In this document: positions 52,297 through 60,271 of the stretch, one piece after another
Layout: the number at the start of each line of letters is the position of its first letter
Numbering within the stretch: position 1 is the first letter of the stretch
Source of the DNA: Acidobacteriota bacterium
GTDB taxonomy: Bacteria; Acidobacteriota; Terriglobia; Terriglobales; Acidobacteriaceae
Length of the DNA stretch: 64,000 bases
Reading direction: 5' to 3'
Assembly: GCA_021792795.1 (NCBI GenBank)
Contig: JAJYUB010000010.1
Span: 1-64,000 of the forward strand
Position numbers and translations under genes: made by a program
The notes under the pieces: model-generated
Databases searched by the model: none
Seen by the model: the letters and a program-made list of their open reading frames with translations, nothing else
Told to the model about the DNA's origin: nothing

Positions 52297-55224
52297 TCAG
52301 AACAAGGCGGGTTCGGCTGATTCTTCAATGTCTTCGCCGCTGTCAAAGTCAGCGGAGTTGTGTTCTGCCCGTGGCGCAATATCTTTCGCGTTCAAGCCCG
52401 GTTCTCTGTCGAGAAGCTCGCGGATGAAACGGAGGTCTGGGATAGAAAGAACCTTGCAGAGGGCTTGATCGATCTCTACGCGTACAGGGTCAGACTTGAG
52501 GTTGGAGAGTGCCTGCAATTCTGTATTTGCTAGTGAGTCATAGGCGGCCGCCAGCATGTTGATTTGCTTCGACGACAAGGCGCGGACGTCGAGAACCGGC
52601 ATTCCTTCCCACGCTGGTTGCTTCATCTGCATCCATGCGCCTTGTGTTATGACGCGACGTCCAAAAAACAACAGCAGAGATAACGAGCTATTGAGCCACA
52701 CGATCAAAGCTTTTTCTTGCCGAGGATTGAGATTCTTTACCTTCATTGCCCACCAAGTGTTTCCCAATACCTCGGTATCGAAGCCTACCGCCAACACCCG
52801 ATGTGTATTTGAGCGTAAACGTTCCACAAGCAAGATAGTTCCCGCTCTCTCCCACAAATGTGCGCCATAGTTTGGCCCACGCGGCGATTCCAGCCACGCT
52901 GCCAACCGCGCATTCGGCTGCTGGTTGATCGTCCGTACCTTAGAAGATTCGTGCCCCCAAAAGGCGGGGTACGGTGTCCAGTCGTCCGTTGTGACTTTGA
53001 ATCCTTCGTGAATGCGTTTGCGGTCTGGGCCAAGGGCACCGAGATTATCCAGCCTGCATAACGGCATTGGCACAGTTGTGTTGCTGCCGGGGATGCAAAG
53101 CGCACCACTCTCAAGTTTCCACCACGCTCGTAGCAATTCACTTTGCGCGAAAAGAGCGCCCGTCCAATTCTCCCTTTCTCTTGCTGGCGGCACTGTGATG
53201 ACTTCGCCAAGCTTGTTGTCAGTTCCACGAATTGTCGTGATGCCCGCGCCCGCTATCTTTACTGGCTCCTTGATCTGAATGATTCGATTGGCGAGGTCAA
53301 GCGCTTCGTGGATCGTGCGTGGGTTGCGCCAGAGACTAATGTAGGTAGTACGACCGGGCTGCTCATCTTGGCCAAGCTTCCGCGCTATGAAGAGGATTTC
53401 GGACAGGTCAGTATTTTCAGAGAAATTAGGCCGCTCCGCATCGTGACTCGATATGACGGTTTCCAGATGGTAGCGTTCGGCAATGAGTTTTCTGGTATCT
53501 CCCCACGCCTCACCGGAAACGAGGGCTGCCGGAAGCACGAATGCAAGCCGCCCTTCAGTCTTGAGACATCGGTCGGCTAGAGCGACGAATACACTCCCCA
53601 GCCCTGCCGTGGCGCTCGCGCCGATTTGTTTGACGCGGCGCTTGAGTTCCTTTTGGAGGAGGCCCCGCTCATCTGGCAGAGAGCCAAATAACAAATTGCC
53701 GCCTACGCTGCGTACGAAAGGCGGATTCATCACGCAGAGGTCCAGCCTCGGCACAACTGCATTGCCTGAGCGGGAGGACGCGGCGCCGGTCTGCACATCT
53801 TCTCTGTGGGAGTAATCAAGCGCCATCTGTGTCCTGATTTCGGTTCCGATAAGAAAATCCAAGCTGCCAAGCTTTGCAATGCCACGATCAAGGCCTAACG
53901 GCATCACATACAGCGCCATCCGCACAAAGGCAACTTCTGGAGCCAACATGGCCAGAGTAGACGCCGTCAGATGCACTGCCGAGGGAAGTACATCGTAGCC
54001 ATGCAGAACGTTTTCCATCAGCGTGCGATGCAGCGTGGTCATGTCGTTGATACTCAGTGGAAGGTCGTGGTCTGCACGTTCTCGAATATAGATATCCGAT
54101 AAGGCTTGAGCGCTGGCCATCAGGAGCGTTCCTGTGCCACAAGCCAGATCCGCAACTTTGAAAGATGACAACTCCGCAGGGTCGCTGAAATCTTGATTCC
54201 ATTTCGCCGCAATCGTCAACTTCATCAGCAGCGTAGCGGCGGAGACGGAGGTGTAATAAGTTCCTAGATACTTAGCTTCATGGAGAAGCCAGTGATAAAT
54301 GCGGCCCATCAAATCATGTCTTAACGCCGCTTGCTGGGAGCAAATCGAGATGGCTTGCGACAGTAAAGCGTGTGTGGCAATGGCGGAGTTCCCATCGATT
54401 GGGAGTTCGTTCAAAACCCGTTCCCCAAGCTGGAAGATCGGGACGTAATTGATGTTTTCCCAAATCCATTTCCAGTGCTTCGCCGTTGCTCCCACCGGGT
54501 CTTTTTCATTGTCGAGTTTTCGCAGAGATAAAATCCTGCCATCTGTACCCGCGAGTTGTTCCTGGAAGATGAAGGCATTTGCCAGAACCAAGGCTGACAC
54601 CTTGGCCGCAGTTTCTCTACGCAACTGCGCCTTTTCCGACGGCTCACCCTTCGGCGGATATATACCGAGGATTTGCGACAATCGGTCGCATGAACCCTTC
54701 TGTCCCATCCACAATTTAGCTACAGCGACCAGATGCACAGACAGGGATCTAGCAGTTTGCTCAACAATGTCATCTTTGGTAAGAGCTTCCTGAGCACGTC
54801 GTAAGGCGTCCATCAGCGAAGCGGGAGTTCCTTCAAACCACTCCGGCGATTCGTCGGCTTCAGCGACAATCCGAAATTTCAAAAGTGACTTACGGAGGAT
54901 TCCCAATACCTTGGTCGTCGGTGTGCTACGAAGCGCAACTGGATAGACGACAGCGGCTGCGATATGGGCAATACCGCTGCGTACCCGGTTCCGAGCATCT
55001 CCTAAGACAACTTGTTCGGCCCCAGGGTGGTCGGCAAGTTTCGCTTCGATGACCACTCGAAGTCCACGTAGCTGAAACAACACGTCGGGACGATGTTTGC
55101 CGTGGACGTGAATGGTCTCGGCATCTGCAGTCACCCCAAGCCTTGAAATCAGAATTGCGAGTTGGGTATTGATTACCTCTTCCCGGTTTCTTTGTTCCGG
55201 CATGTTTCTGGATTGTCTCGCCAT
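52297..55224 (-). CDS. Single-chain type IIG-like restriction-modification protein
   Basis: 975 residues. The N-terminus carries a PD-(D/E)xK-like nuclease motif: P46-D47 then E60-A-K62. A helical stretch follows. The N6-adenine methyltransferase core has motif I DLACGTGTLL (about 358-367) and motif IV NPPF (about 500-503). The C-terminal third is a probable target-recognition region. This order, nuclease-methyltransferase-recognition in one chain, is that of type IIG/IIL enzymes such as MmeI. No separate R or S gene is nearby. Visibly lower GC than its neighbours and isolation suggest horizontal acquisition. ATG 55203 is another start. Confidence 0.8.
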   Translation of the reverse strand: MARQSRNMPEQRNREEVINTQLAILISRLGVTADAETIHVHGKHRPDVLFQLRGLRVVIEAKLADHPGAEQVVLGDARNRVRSGIAHIAAAVVYPVALRSTPTTKVLGILRKSLLKFRIVAEADESPEWFEGTPASLMDALRRAQEALTKDDIVEQTARSLSVHLVAVAKLWMGQKGSCDRLSQILGIYPPKGEPSEKAQLRRETAAKVSALVLANAFIFQEQLAGTDGRILSLRKLDNEKDPVGATAKHWKWIWENINYVPIFQLGERVLNELPIDGNSAIATHALLSQAISICSQQAALRHDLMGRIYHWLLHEAKYLGTYYTSVSAATLLMKLTIAAKWNQDFSDPAELSSFKVADLACGTGTLLMASAQALSDIYIRERADHDLPLSINDMTTLHRTLMENVLHGYDVLPSAVHLTASTLAMLAPEVAFVRMALYVMPLGLDRGIAKLGSLDFLIGTEIRTQMALDYSHREDVQTGAASSRSGNAVVPRLDLCVMNPPFVRSVGGNLLFGSLPDERGLLQKELKRRVKQIGASATAGLGSVFVALADRCLKTEGRLAFVLPAALVSGEAWGDTRKLIAERYHLETVISSHDAERPNFSENTDLSEILFIARKLGQDEQPGRTTYISLWRNPRTIHEALDLANRIIQIKEPVKIAGAGITTIRGTDNKLGEVITVPPARERENWTGALFAQSELLRAWWKLESGALCIPGSNTTVPMPLCRLDNLGALGPDRKRIHEGFKVTTDDWTPYPAFWGHESSKVRTINQQPNARLAAWLESPRGPNYGAHLWERAGTILLVERLRSNTHRVLAVGFDTEVLGNTWWAMKVKNLNPRQEKALIVWLNSSLSLLLFFGRRVITQGAWMQMKQPAWEGMPVLDVRALSSKQINMLAAAYDSLANTELQALSNLKSDPVRVEIDQALCKVLSIPDLRFIRELLDREPGLNAKDIAPRAEHNSADFDSGEDIEESAEPALF

Positions 55225-55314
55225 ATCGTCATGTTCAATATAGCCGCTTTGATTGACTGCTCGAAATCAACTGCGCGTCGACGGAAACAAAAATGGAACG
55301 GGAAAGCGGAGTTA

Positions 55315-56154
55315 CTACGCTAAATATTCCTGGATGTAGGGGTCTTTGGAGCGGAGGAGATCGACGAGGGAGCCGGTGAAGGCGATGCGGCCTTGCTTCA
55401 GCACCATGATGGTGGTGTTGGGATCGATGCCGTCGTTTTCGATGCGCTCCATGCGATTTTCTTTCAGATTGAAGCGATGGGTGGCGAGGGTGAAGGCGTC
55501 CTGCAGGCGATGGGTGACCAGCAGGGCAGTGCTTTCGTAGACGTCGCGCTGTTTCATGACCAGCTCAATAATGGTGGTGGAAGTGATGGGGTCGAGGCCG
55601 CCGGTGGGTGAGTCGTAGAGCAGCAAACTGGGCTGCGTGATGATGGCGCGGGCAATGGCGACGCGGCGCTTCATGCCGCCGGAAAGCTCCGGAGGAAATT
55701 TGTCGATGGCTTCTTCCAGTTCCACAAACCGCAGGCATTCGAGGACGCGGCGATCGATGTCTTCCTGGTTGTCACGCTCCTCGATCAGACGATAGGAGAC
55801 GTTGTCGCGGACGGAAAGAGAGTCGAACAGGGCGCTTTCCTGGAAGACCATTCCGATGTGCCTGCGGAATGTAAACAGCTCATCCTGTGGGAGCGTTTGG
55901 ATGTTCATCCCAAAGAGCCGGATGCGTCCCGCATCGGGCGGGAGCAGGCCATTGGCCAGCTTGAGCAGGACGCTTTTTCCGCCGCCGGCAGGGCCGAGGA
56001 CGATGACCATTTCTCCGGAGCGGGCCTGGAAGTTGATGTCGAGCAGAACAGGATGACCGTCGAAGCCGATGGAAACATGCTCAAACGAGACCACCGGCGC
56101 TGTGGGATCGCCGATCGCCTGGTCCGGGGCGGGGACGGTTTCCGTGGTCGACAT
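55315..56154 (-). CDS. mlaF: MlaF-like ABC transporter ATPase
   Basis: 279-residue ATP-binding subunit. Walker A is GPAGGGKSVLLKL (GxxGxGKS), the signature is ELSGGMKRRVAIARA and Walker B is LLLYDSPTGG, where the usual catalytic glutamate after the aspartate is replaced by serine. Together with the adjacent MlaE permease it should power phospholipid exchange between the membranes. An N-terminal extension of about 25 residues precedes the fold. It starts 3 nt after the mlaE stop. No MlaD gene is in the window. Confidence 0.88.
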   Translation of the reverse strand: MSTTETVPAPDQAIGDPTAPVVSFEHVSIGFDGHPVLLDINFQARSGEMVIVLGPAGGGKSVLLKLANGLLPPDAGRIRLFGMNIQTLPQDELFTFRRHIGMVFQESALFDSLSVRDNVSYRLIEERDNQEDIDRRVLECLRFVELEEAIDKFPPELSGGMKRRVAIARAIITQPSLLLYDSPTGGLDPITSTTIIELVMKQRDVYESTALLVTHRLQDAFTLATHRFNLKENRMERIENDGIDPNTTIMVLKQGRIAFTGSLVDLLRSKDPYIQEYLA

Positions 56155-56157
56155 TCT

Positions 56158-56925
56158 TTATCGTCCGAAGATGCCGATGGTCAACCGGCTGATCAGGAAG
56201 TCGCTGAAAACGATCAAGACCGAACTGTAGACGACGGCTTGGGTGGTGGAGCGGCCCACGCCTTGCGTGCCGCCGCGCGTGGACATGCCGAAATAGCAGC
56301 CGATGGTTGCGATAATAAAGCCGAAGATGAGGGGCTTGACCAGGCCTTCCAGGATGTCGGGATACTCGAGCGTCTGGTAGGCCATGTGGAAGTATTGTGA
56401 AGCATTGATCCCCAGACCGCTGGAGATCCAGCCGCCGCCCGCGACTCCTAAGCTGTCGGAGATGATGGTGAGGAAGACCAGCATGACGATGGTTGAAAGC
56501 ACGCGCGGGGTGACCAGTTTTTTCAGCGGGTCGACGCCGAGGGCGCGCATGGCGTCAATCTGCTCCGTCACCTGCATGGAGCCGAGTTCGCTGGCCATGC
56601 CGGAAGCATTGCGGCCAGAGACCATGAGACCGGTGAGCACGGGGCCCAGTTCTTTGACCATGGACAGGCTGACCAACTCGCCGGTGACGGCCTTGGCGCC
56701 GAATTGCGCCAGGGTGGTGGCGGAGTTCAGGGCCAGCACGCCGCCGGTAAAAAAACCGGTGAGGATGACAATGGGGACGGAGCCGAAGCCGATGAGATCG
56801 GCTTGGGTATAAAGGTCCGCCCAGTAAAAAGGGCGACGAAACATATTCGCGATCGCGGTCCAGGACAGCAGGGAATAATCCTGTACGGCCAGGACCTTTT
56901 CTCGGAGAAACTCGCCAATCTCCAT
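56158..56925 (-). CDS. mlaE: MlaE-family phospholipid transport permease
   Basis: 255-residue permease with the MlaE (DUF140) signature: GFGSVPIVILTGFFTGGVLALNS, KELGPVLTGLMVSGRNASGMASELGSMQVTEQIDAMRALG and a C-terminal run of helices. It forms the membrane channel of an MCE-type lipid transporter with the downstream ATPase. The substrate-binding MlaD/MCE protein is missing here and presumably encoded elsewhere. Confidence 0.92.
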   Translation of the reverse strand: MEIGEFLREKVLAVQDYSLLSWTAIANMFRRPFYWADLYTQADLIGFGSVPIVILTGFFTGGVLALNSATTLAQFGAKAVTGELVSLSMVKELGPVLTGLMVSGRNASGMASELGSMQVTEQIDAMRALGVDPLKKLVTPRVLSTIVMLVFLTIISDSLGVAGGGWISSGLGINASQYFHMAYQTLEYPDILEGLVKPLIFGFIIATIGCYFGMSTRGGTQGVGRSTTQAVVYSSVLIVFSDFLISRLTIGIFGR

Positions 56926-57002
56926 ATTGGCATTATGGCATCTGCGGCGCGATTGGCGAAGAAATAGGGTGAATCGCGGCGCGGGGACGCAATGTTATTC
57001 AT

Positions 57003-57097
57003 CCCACTCAAGCGTCGCCGCGGCGACAGGGCTTGAGTCGATGGGGCATCCTGGCCCGCCATGACTCTCTGGATTCTTCGCTGCGCTCAGAATGACA
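57003..57097. repeat. Dispersed repeats R2 and R3 upstream of mlaE
   Basis: CCCACTCAAGC at 57003 pairs with GCTTGAGT...GGGG (to 57047) around an inner GTCGCC/GGCGAC hairpin, a GC-rich R2 variant. It is followed by an R3 element ending GCTGCGCTCAGAATGAC (to 57097). Both fill the gap between the M28 peptidase 3' end and mlaE. Confidence 0.6.
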
Positions 57098-57109
57098 AGC
57101 CACGTTTGG

Positions 57110-59284
57110 CTAGGGCATTTTGTTCAGGGTTGCGGCGGCGCGGTCGAGAGCGTGGGTCAATGCTTCAAGCTGATCGGCGGCGCGGGCGGGGTCTTTGGCG
57201 TCGATGGCTTCATTGACGCCGGGAATGACCACGGCGGCGTAGCCGGTGTACTCCCCGGGAGCGTAGACGGTGTGCTTGAACCATGGCCGGTCGGGCAGGC
57301 CTCGCGGGTTGAGCAGGTCTTCTTCCGCATTGCGGAGGATGCGATTCTCTTGCGCCAGTGGGCCGGCGGGACCGCGCTCGGCGGCCAATGCGCGCTGGCC
57401 TGCATCTTGAAAGCGATGGGCGGCGGCAATGGCGGCGGCAAAGTTGAGGCTGGTCATGCCGGACTTGGTGGCCCTTTCCTGCGCAGTCTGGAGATAGCCA
57501 AGGACCTCTGCGCCGTATTCCGCATAGTCGTAGGGAGGCAGGTCGGCATCGGCCATGTGCAGCGCCTCCAGGCCAAGGATGCGGGCCTGCTGCTGCAGAT
57601 AGGCGAATGTGGGATCGGCGAACTTGGTGAACCAGGTGTAATCGTCAAAGGCGGAATGATAGACGCCGTAGGGACCAGTCGAGCCAATGTCGGTGGAGGG
57701 GACGCCGAGGTGCTGGATAAAGGGAGTGTAGTCGGAGCCGCTGCCGAGATCGCCCATGCGAATTCCCTCGACCAGCGGGGAATTGTGCTGGCCTTGGTCC
57801 ATGTGTTCGTCGAGACTGCGACTTTTTGCGTCGGAGGGCTGCTGGTTCGCGAGCCACGCGTCGTAGACAGTTCCGCCTAGCGGGCTGGGAACTTCTTTGG
57901 CGATGTTGACAACGAACGATTTCAACGAAGGCACGGCCTGGGCATCGAACGTGGGGCCGGAGACGGCGACATCGACATTGAAATACGCGGCAGCGTGGGC
58001 CAGCATCTCGGCATGGCCTTCGGCCCACTCGGTTGAGCCGAGGAGACCTTCTTCCTCGCCATCCCAACTGGCGAAGATGAGGGTGCGTTTCGGTTTCCAG
58101 CCGCTTTGCAGAAGAGTGCCGATGCCGTGGACGGCTTCCAGCATGGAGGCGGTGCCGCTGTTGGGATCGACCGCGCCGAAGACCCAGGCATCGCGATGGT
58201 TGCCGACAAGGACGGGATCATTGGGATACTGCGCGCCGGGAATTTTTCCGATGACATCCCAAATAGTGTGGAGTGCGTAGTCCTGCTGCAGGAACATGTG
58301 GACCTTCACCGGACCCGGGCCCATGTGGTAGGTGAACGGTAGCGCGCCCTGCCATGCGTGCGGCGATTTCGGGCCGCCGAGCGCTTGCAGAATGGGCGCG
58401 GCATCGCCATATGACAAGGGCGTCGAAGGAATTTTCGGCTGGTTGGCGGCGTCTGCGAGCGGAATACGTTTGTCGGCGGGAAGGTCTGGCGTGGAAGCGA
58501 AGCCAGGGGTTGTGGGATCGCCGGGATACTGGAAGAGATATTGAATCGAACCGCGCTGGACGCCGGTTTCGGGGCGGTAGGGGCCATCGGGATAGATATC
58601 TCCCTGGAAGTAGCCGTCGTCGGCCGGGTCGGAGTAGATGATGACACCGGCAGCGCCGTGCTGCTGTGCCAGGTACACTTTGACGCCGCGGAAATTCTTG
58701 CCGTAGCGGACGATGACGATTTTGCCGCGCACGCCGATGTGTTTGGCTGCAAGCTCGGCGAAATCTTTGGGCGTGCCGTAGTTGGCGTAGACCGCTTCGG
58801 CGGTGACATCGCCGGAAGGGGAATAAGCGTTGAAGGCAGCCGCGATGCGCTTGTCATCCTGAAACGGATCGTCCGTGACATGTTCGGGCGATGGACCGGA
58901 CATGAGCTGCCTGCCATTGGCGTCGAACGCAGTGACTTGAATTTTCTTCGGGAAATTCATCATCACGCGGTAGGGCACGATTTTTGTTTCCAGGCCGGCG
59001 TCGCGAAACTTCTGCGCGACGTATTGGGCGGTCGCATGGTCTTCTTTCGATCCTGCGATGTGCGGAGCGGCGGTGAGGATTTTCAATTCCTGGCCTGCGA
59101 GGGCTGCGCTGGGGACCTGAAGAAATTGCCGGTCGAGCTTGGTCTGCGCGGCAGCGTCGCGAAACCCGAGCATGGCGGCAGGGAGCGCGGGACTTGCGGG
59201 AGTCGAGGGTGGATTGGGCGGTATTGTTGATTGTCCGGAGACGAAGGAGACAAACAAAAGGAACGCCGCGGCACGCAGAATCAA
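57110..59284 (-). CDS. M28 metallopeptidase, glutamate carboxypeptidase II-like
   Basis: About 724 residues, exported: LRAAAFLLFVSFVSGQS is a signal peptide. A PA domain (GVRGKIVIVRYG, GVIIYSDPADDGYF), an M28 peptidase domain and a C-terminal dimerisation domain follow, as in GCPII. The di-zinc ligands look complete: the His of VGNHRDAW, the Asp of AVDPNSGTA, the Glu pair of DGEEEGLLGS, the Asp of NVDVAVSG and the His of YHSAFDDY. I set the start at TTG 59284 (GGGAG upstream, signal follows); ATG 59344 is the alternative. Single gene, degrading peptides outside the cytoplasm. Confidence 0.88.
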   Translation of the reverse strand: MILRAAAFLLFVSFVSGQSTIPPNPPSTPASPALPAAMLGFRDAAAQTKLDRQFLQVPSAALAGQELKILTAAPHIAGSKEDHATAQYVAQKFRDAGLETKIVPYRVMMNFPKKIQVTAFDANGRQLMSGPSPEHVTDDPFQDDKRIAAAFNAYSPSGDVTAEAVYANYGTPKDFAELAAKHIGVRGKIVIVRYGKNFRGVKVYLAQQHGAAGVIIYSDPADDGYFQGDIYPDGPYRPETGVQRGSIQYLFQYPGDPTTPGFASTPDLPADKRIPLADAANQPKIPSTPLSYGDAAPILQALGGPKSPHAWQGALPFTYHMGPGPVKVHMFLQQDYALHTIWDVIGKIPGAQYPNDPVLVGNHRDAWVFGAVDPNSGTASMLEAVHGIGTLLQSGWKPKRTLIFASWDGEEEGLLGSTEWAEGHAEMLAHAAAYFNVDVAVSGPTFDAQAVPSLKSFVVNIAKEVPSPLGGTVYDAWLANQQPSDAKSRSLDEHMDQGQHNSPLVEGIRMGDLGSGSDYTPFIQHLGVPSTDIGSTGPYGVYHSAFDDYTWFTKFADPTFAYLQQQARILGLEALHMADADLPPYDYAEYGAEVLGYLQTAQERATKSGMTSLNFAAAIAAAHRFQDAGQRALAAERGPAGPLAQENRILRNAEEDLLNPRGLPDRPWFKHTVYAPGEYTGYAAVVIPGVNEAIDAKDPARAADQLEALTHALDRAAATLNKMP

Positions 59285-59403
59285 AGGGGAGTCTCCCGGG
59301 GGAAGTAGAAATTCAAGGATACAGGATGCAGGTGAAGAGTCCATTGCAGGCAGGCAACCGGCAACCCCAGGCCCCTCCACTTCGGTTGATGACAAGCCTA
59401 TGT

Positions 59404-60222
59404 TCAGTCTTTCAGGCGATCGAGATGCTGGAAGCCGCCGCTGGCATAAAAAATGGCGGCGAAGATGGAGAGGTTATAGCAGGCGTGGACCAGGGCGGAG
59501 CAGGCGACGGAGTTGGTTCGCTCGCGCACCCACACCAGCACCAGACTGACGATGAAGACCAGGCTGAGCGGACCCCAGGCGCGACCGACCTGCTGCGCGT
59601 GGAGCAGGGTGAAGGGAATGCTGGTTAAGATTGCGGCGAGGATTCGGCCGGTCCACGGACGGAGCGAGGGATAGAGAAATCCGCGAAAGGCAATCTCCTC
59701 GCAGATGGGAGCGATGAAGACGCCGAACAGCGCCACCATCCATGCATCCGGCGCGTTCTGGAAGAAGGAATCGACGGGCAATTCTTTTGGGATGGGCAGA
59801 TAGTTCGATGCCAGTTGCATGGCGAATCCCAGTCCGATTCCCAACGCGGGAAGCCAGATCGCATACCGTCGCGCCTGAGAAAAATTCCAATGGATGCCGG
59901 CGAGAAAACCGTCGGGCCACACGCGCCGGTAGAGAGCGACCGTAGCGACGGCGACTGCTCCATACGAGACGACCATGGCTGGAATGGTGAAGCGCGGTAG
60001 ATAGGCAAGTTTGCGCAGAGCGATCTTGCCGAAGAGATGCCAGTGGATCGCGATGGCGACGCTAAGAGCTTGAATGACTGTAATGAGGATGGCGGCCAGG
60101 GTAAAAAAGGCAACCATTTCCAGAAACGCGGGGGTCTCGCTGGCGCGCGGCGAGGACTTGTGCGCGATTTCGTCGTCGGCGGGCGGCAAGGCTTCCGGCA
60201 CTGGGTAGGAGTTCCAACTCAT
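59404..60222 (-). CDS. CPBP-family intramembrane metalloprotease
   Basis: About 272 residues with seven to eight hydrophobic segments. The CAAX-protease/bacteriocin-processing motifs are present: CEEIAFRGFLYP (EExxxR), FTLLHAQQ (FxxxH) and ALVHACYN. Bacterial members cleave membrane substrates or give bacteriocin self-immunity; no bacteriocin gene is nearby. The ATG at 60222 begins the first soluble segment; the frame is open further upstream but overlaps nothing recognisable. Confidence 0.88.
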   Translation of the reverse strand: MSWNSYPVPEALPPADDEIAHKSSPRASETPAFLEMVAFFTLAAILITVIQALSVAIAIHWHLFGKIALRKLAYLPRFTIPAMVVSYGAVAVATVALYRRVWPDGFLAGIHWNFSQARRYAIWLPALGIGLGFAMQLASNYLPIPKELPVDSFFQNAPDAWMVALFGVFIAPICEEIAFRGFLYPSLRPWTGRILAAILTSIPFTLLHAQQVGRAWGPLSLVFIVSLVLVWVRERTNSVACSALVHACYNLSIFAAIFYASGGFQHLDRLKD

Positions 60223-60271
60223 GCTGTGGTGTTCCGGACCCGCGGGTCTTGGATGGATTCTTGTGGGGCGT

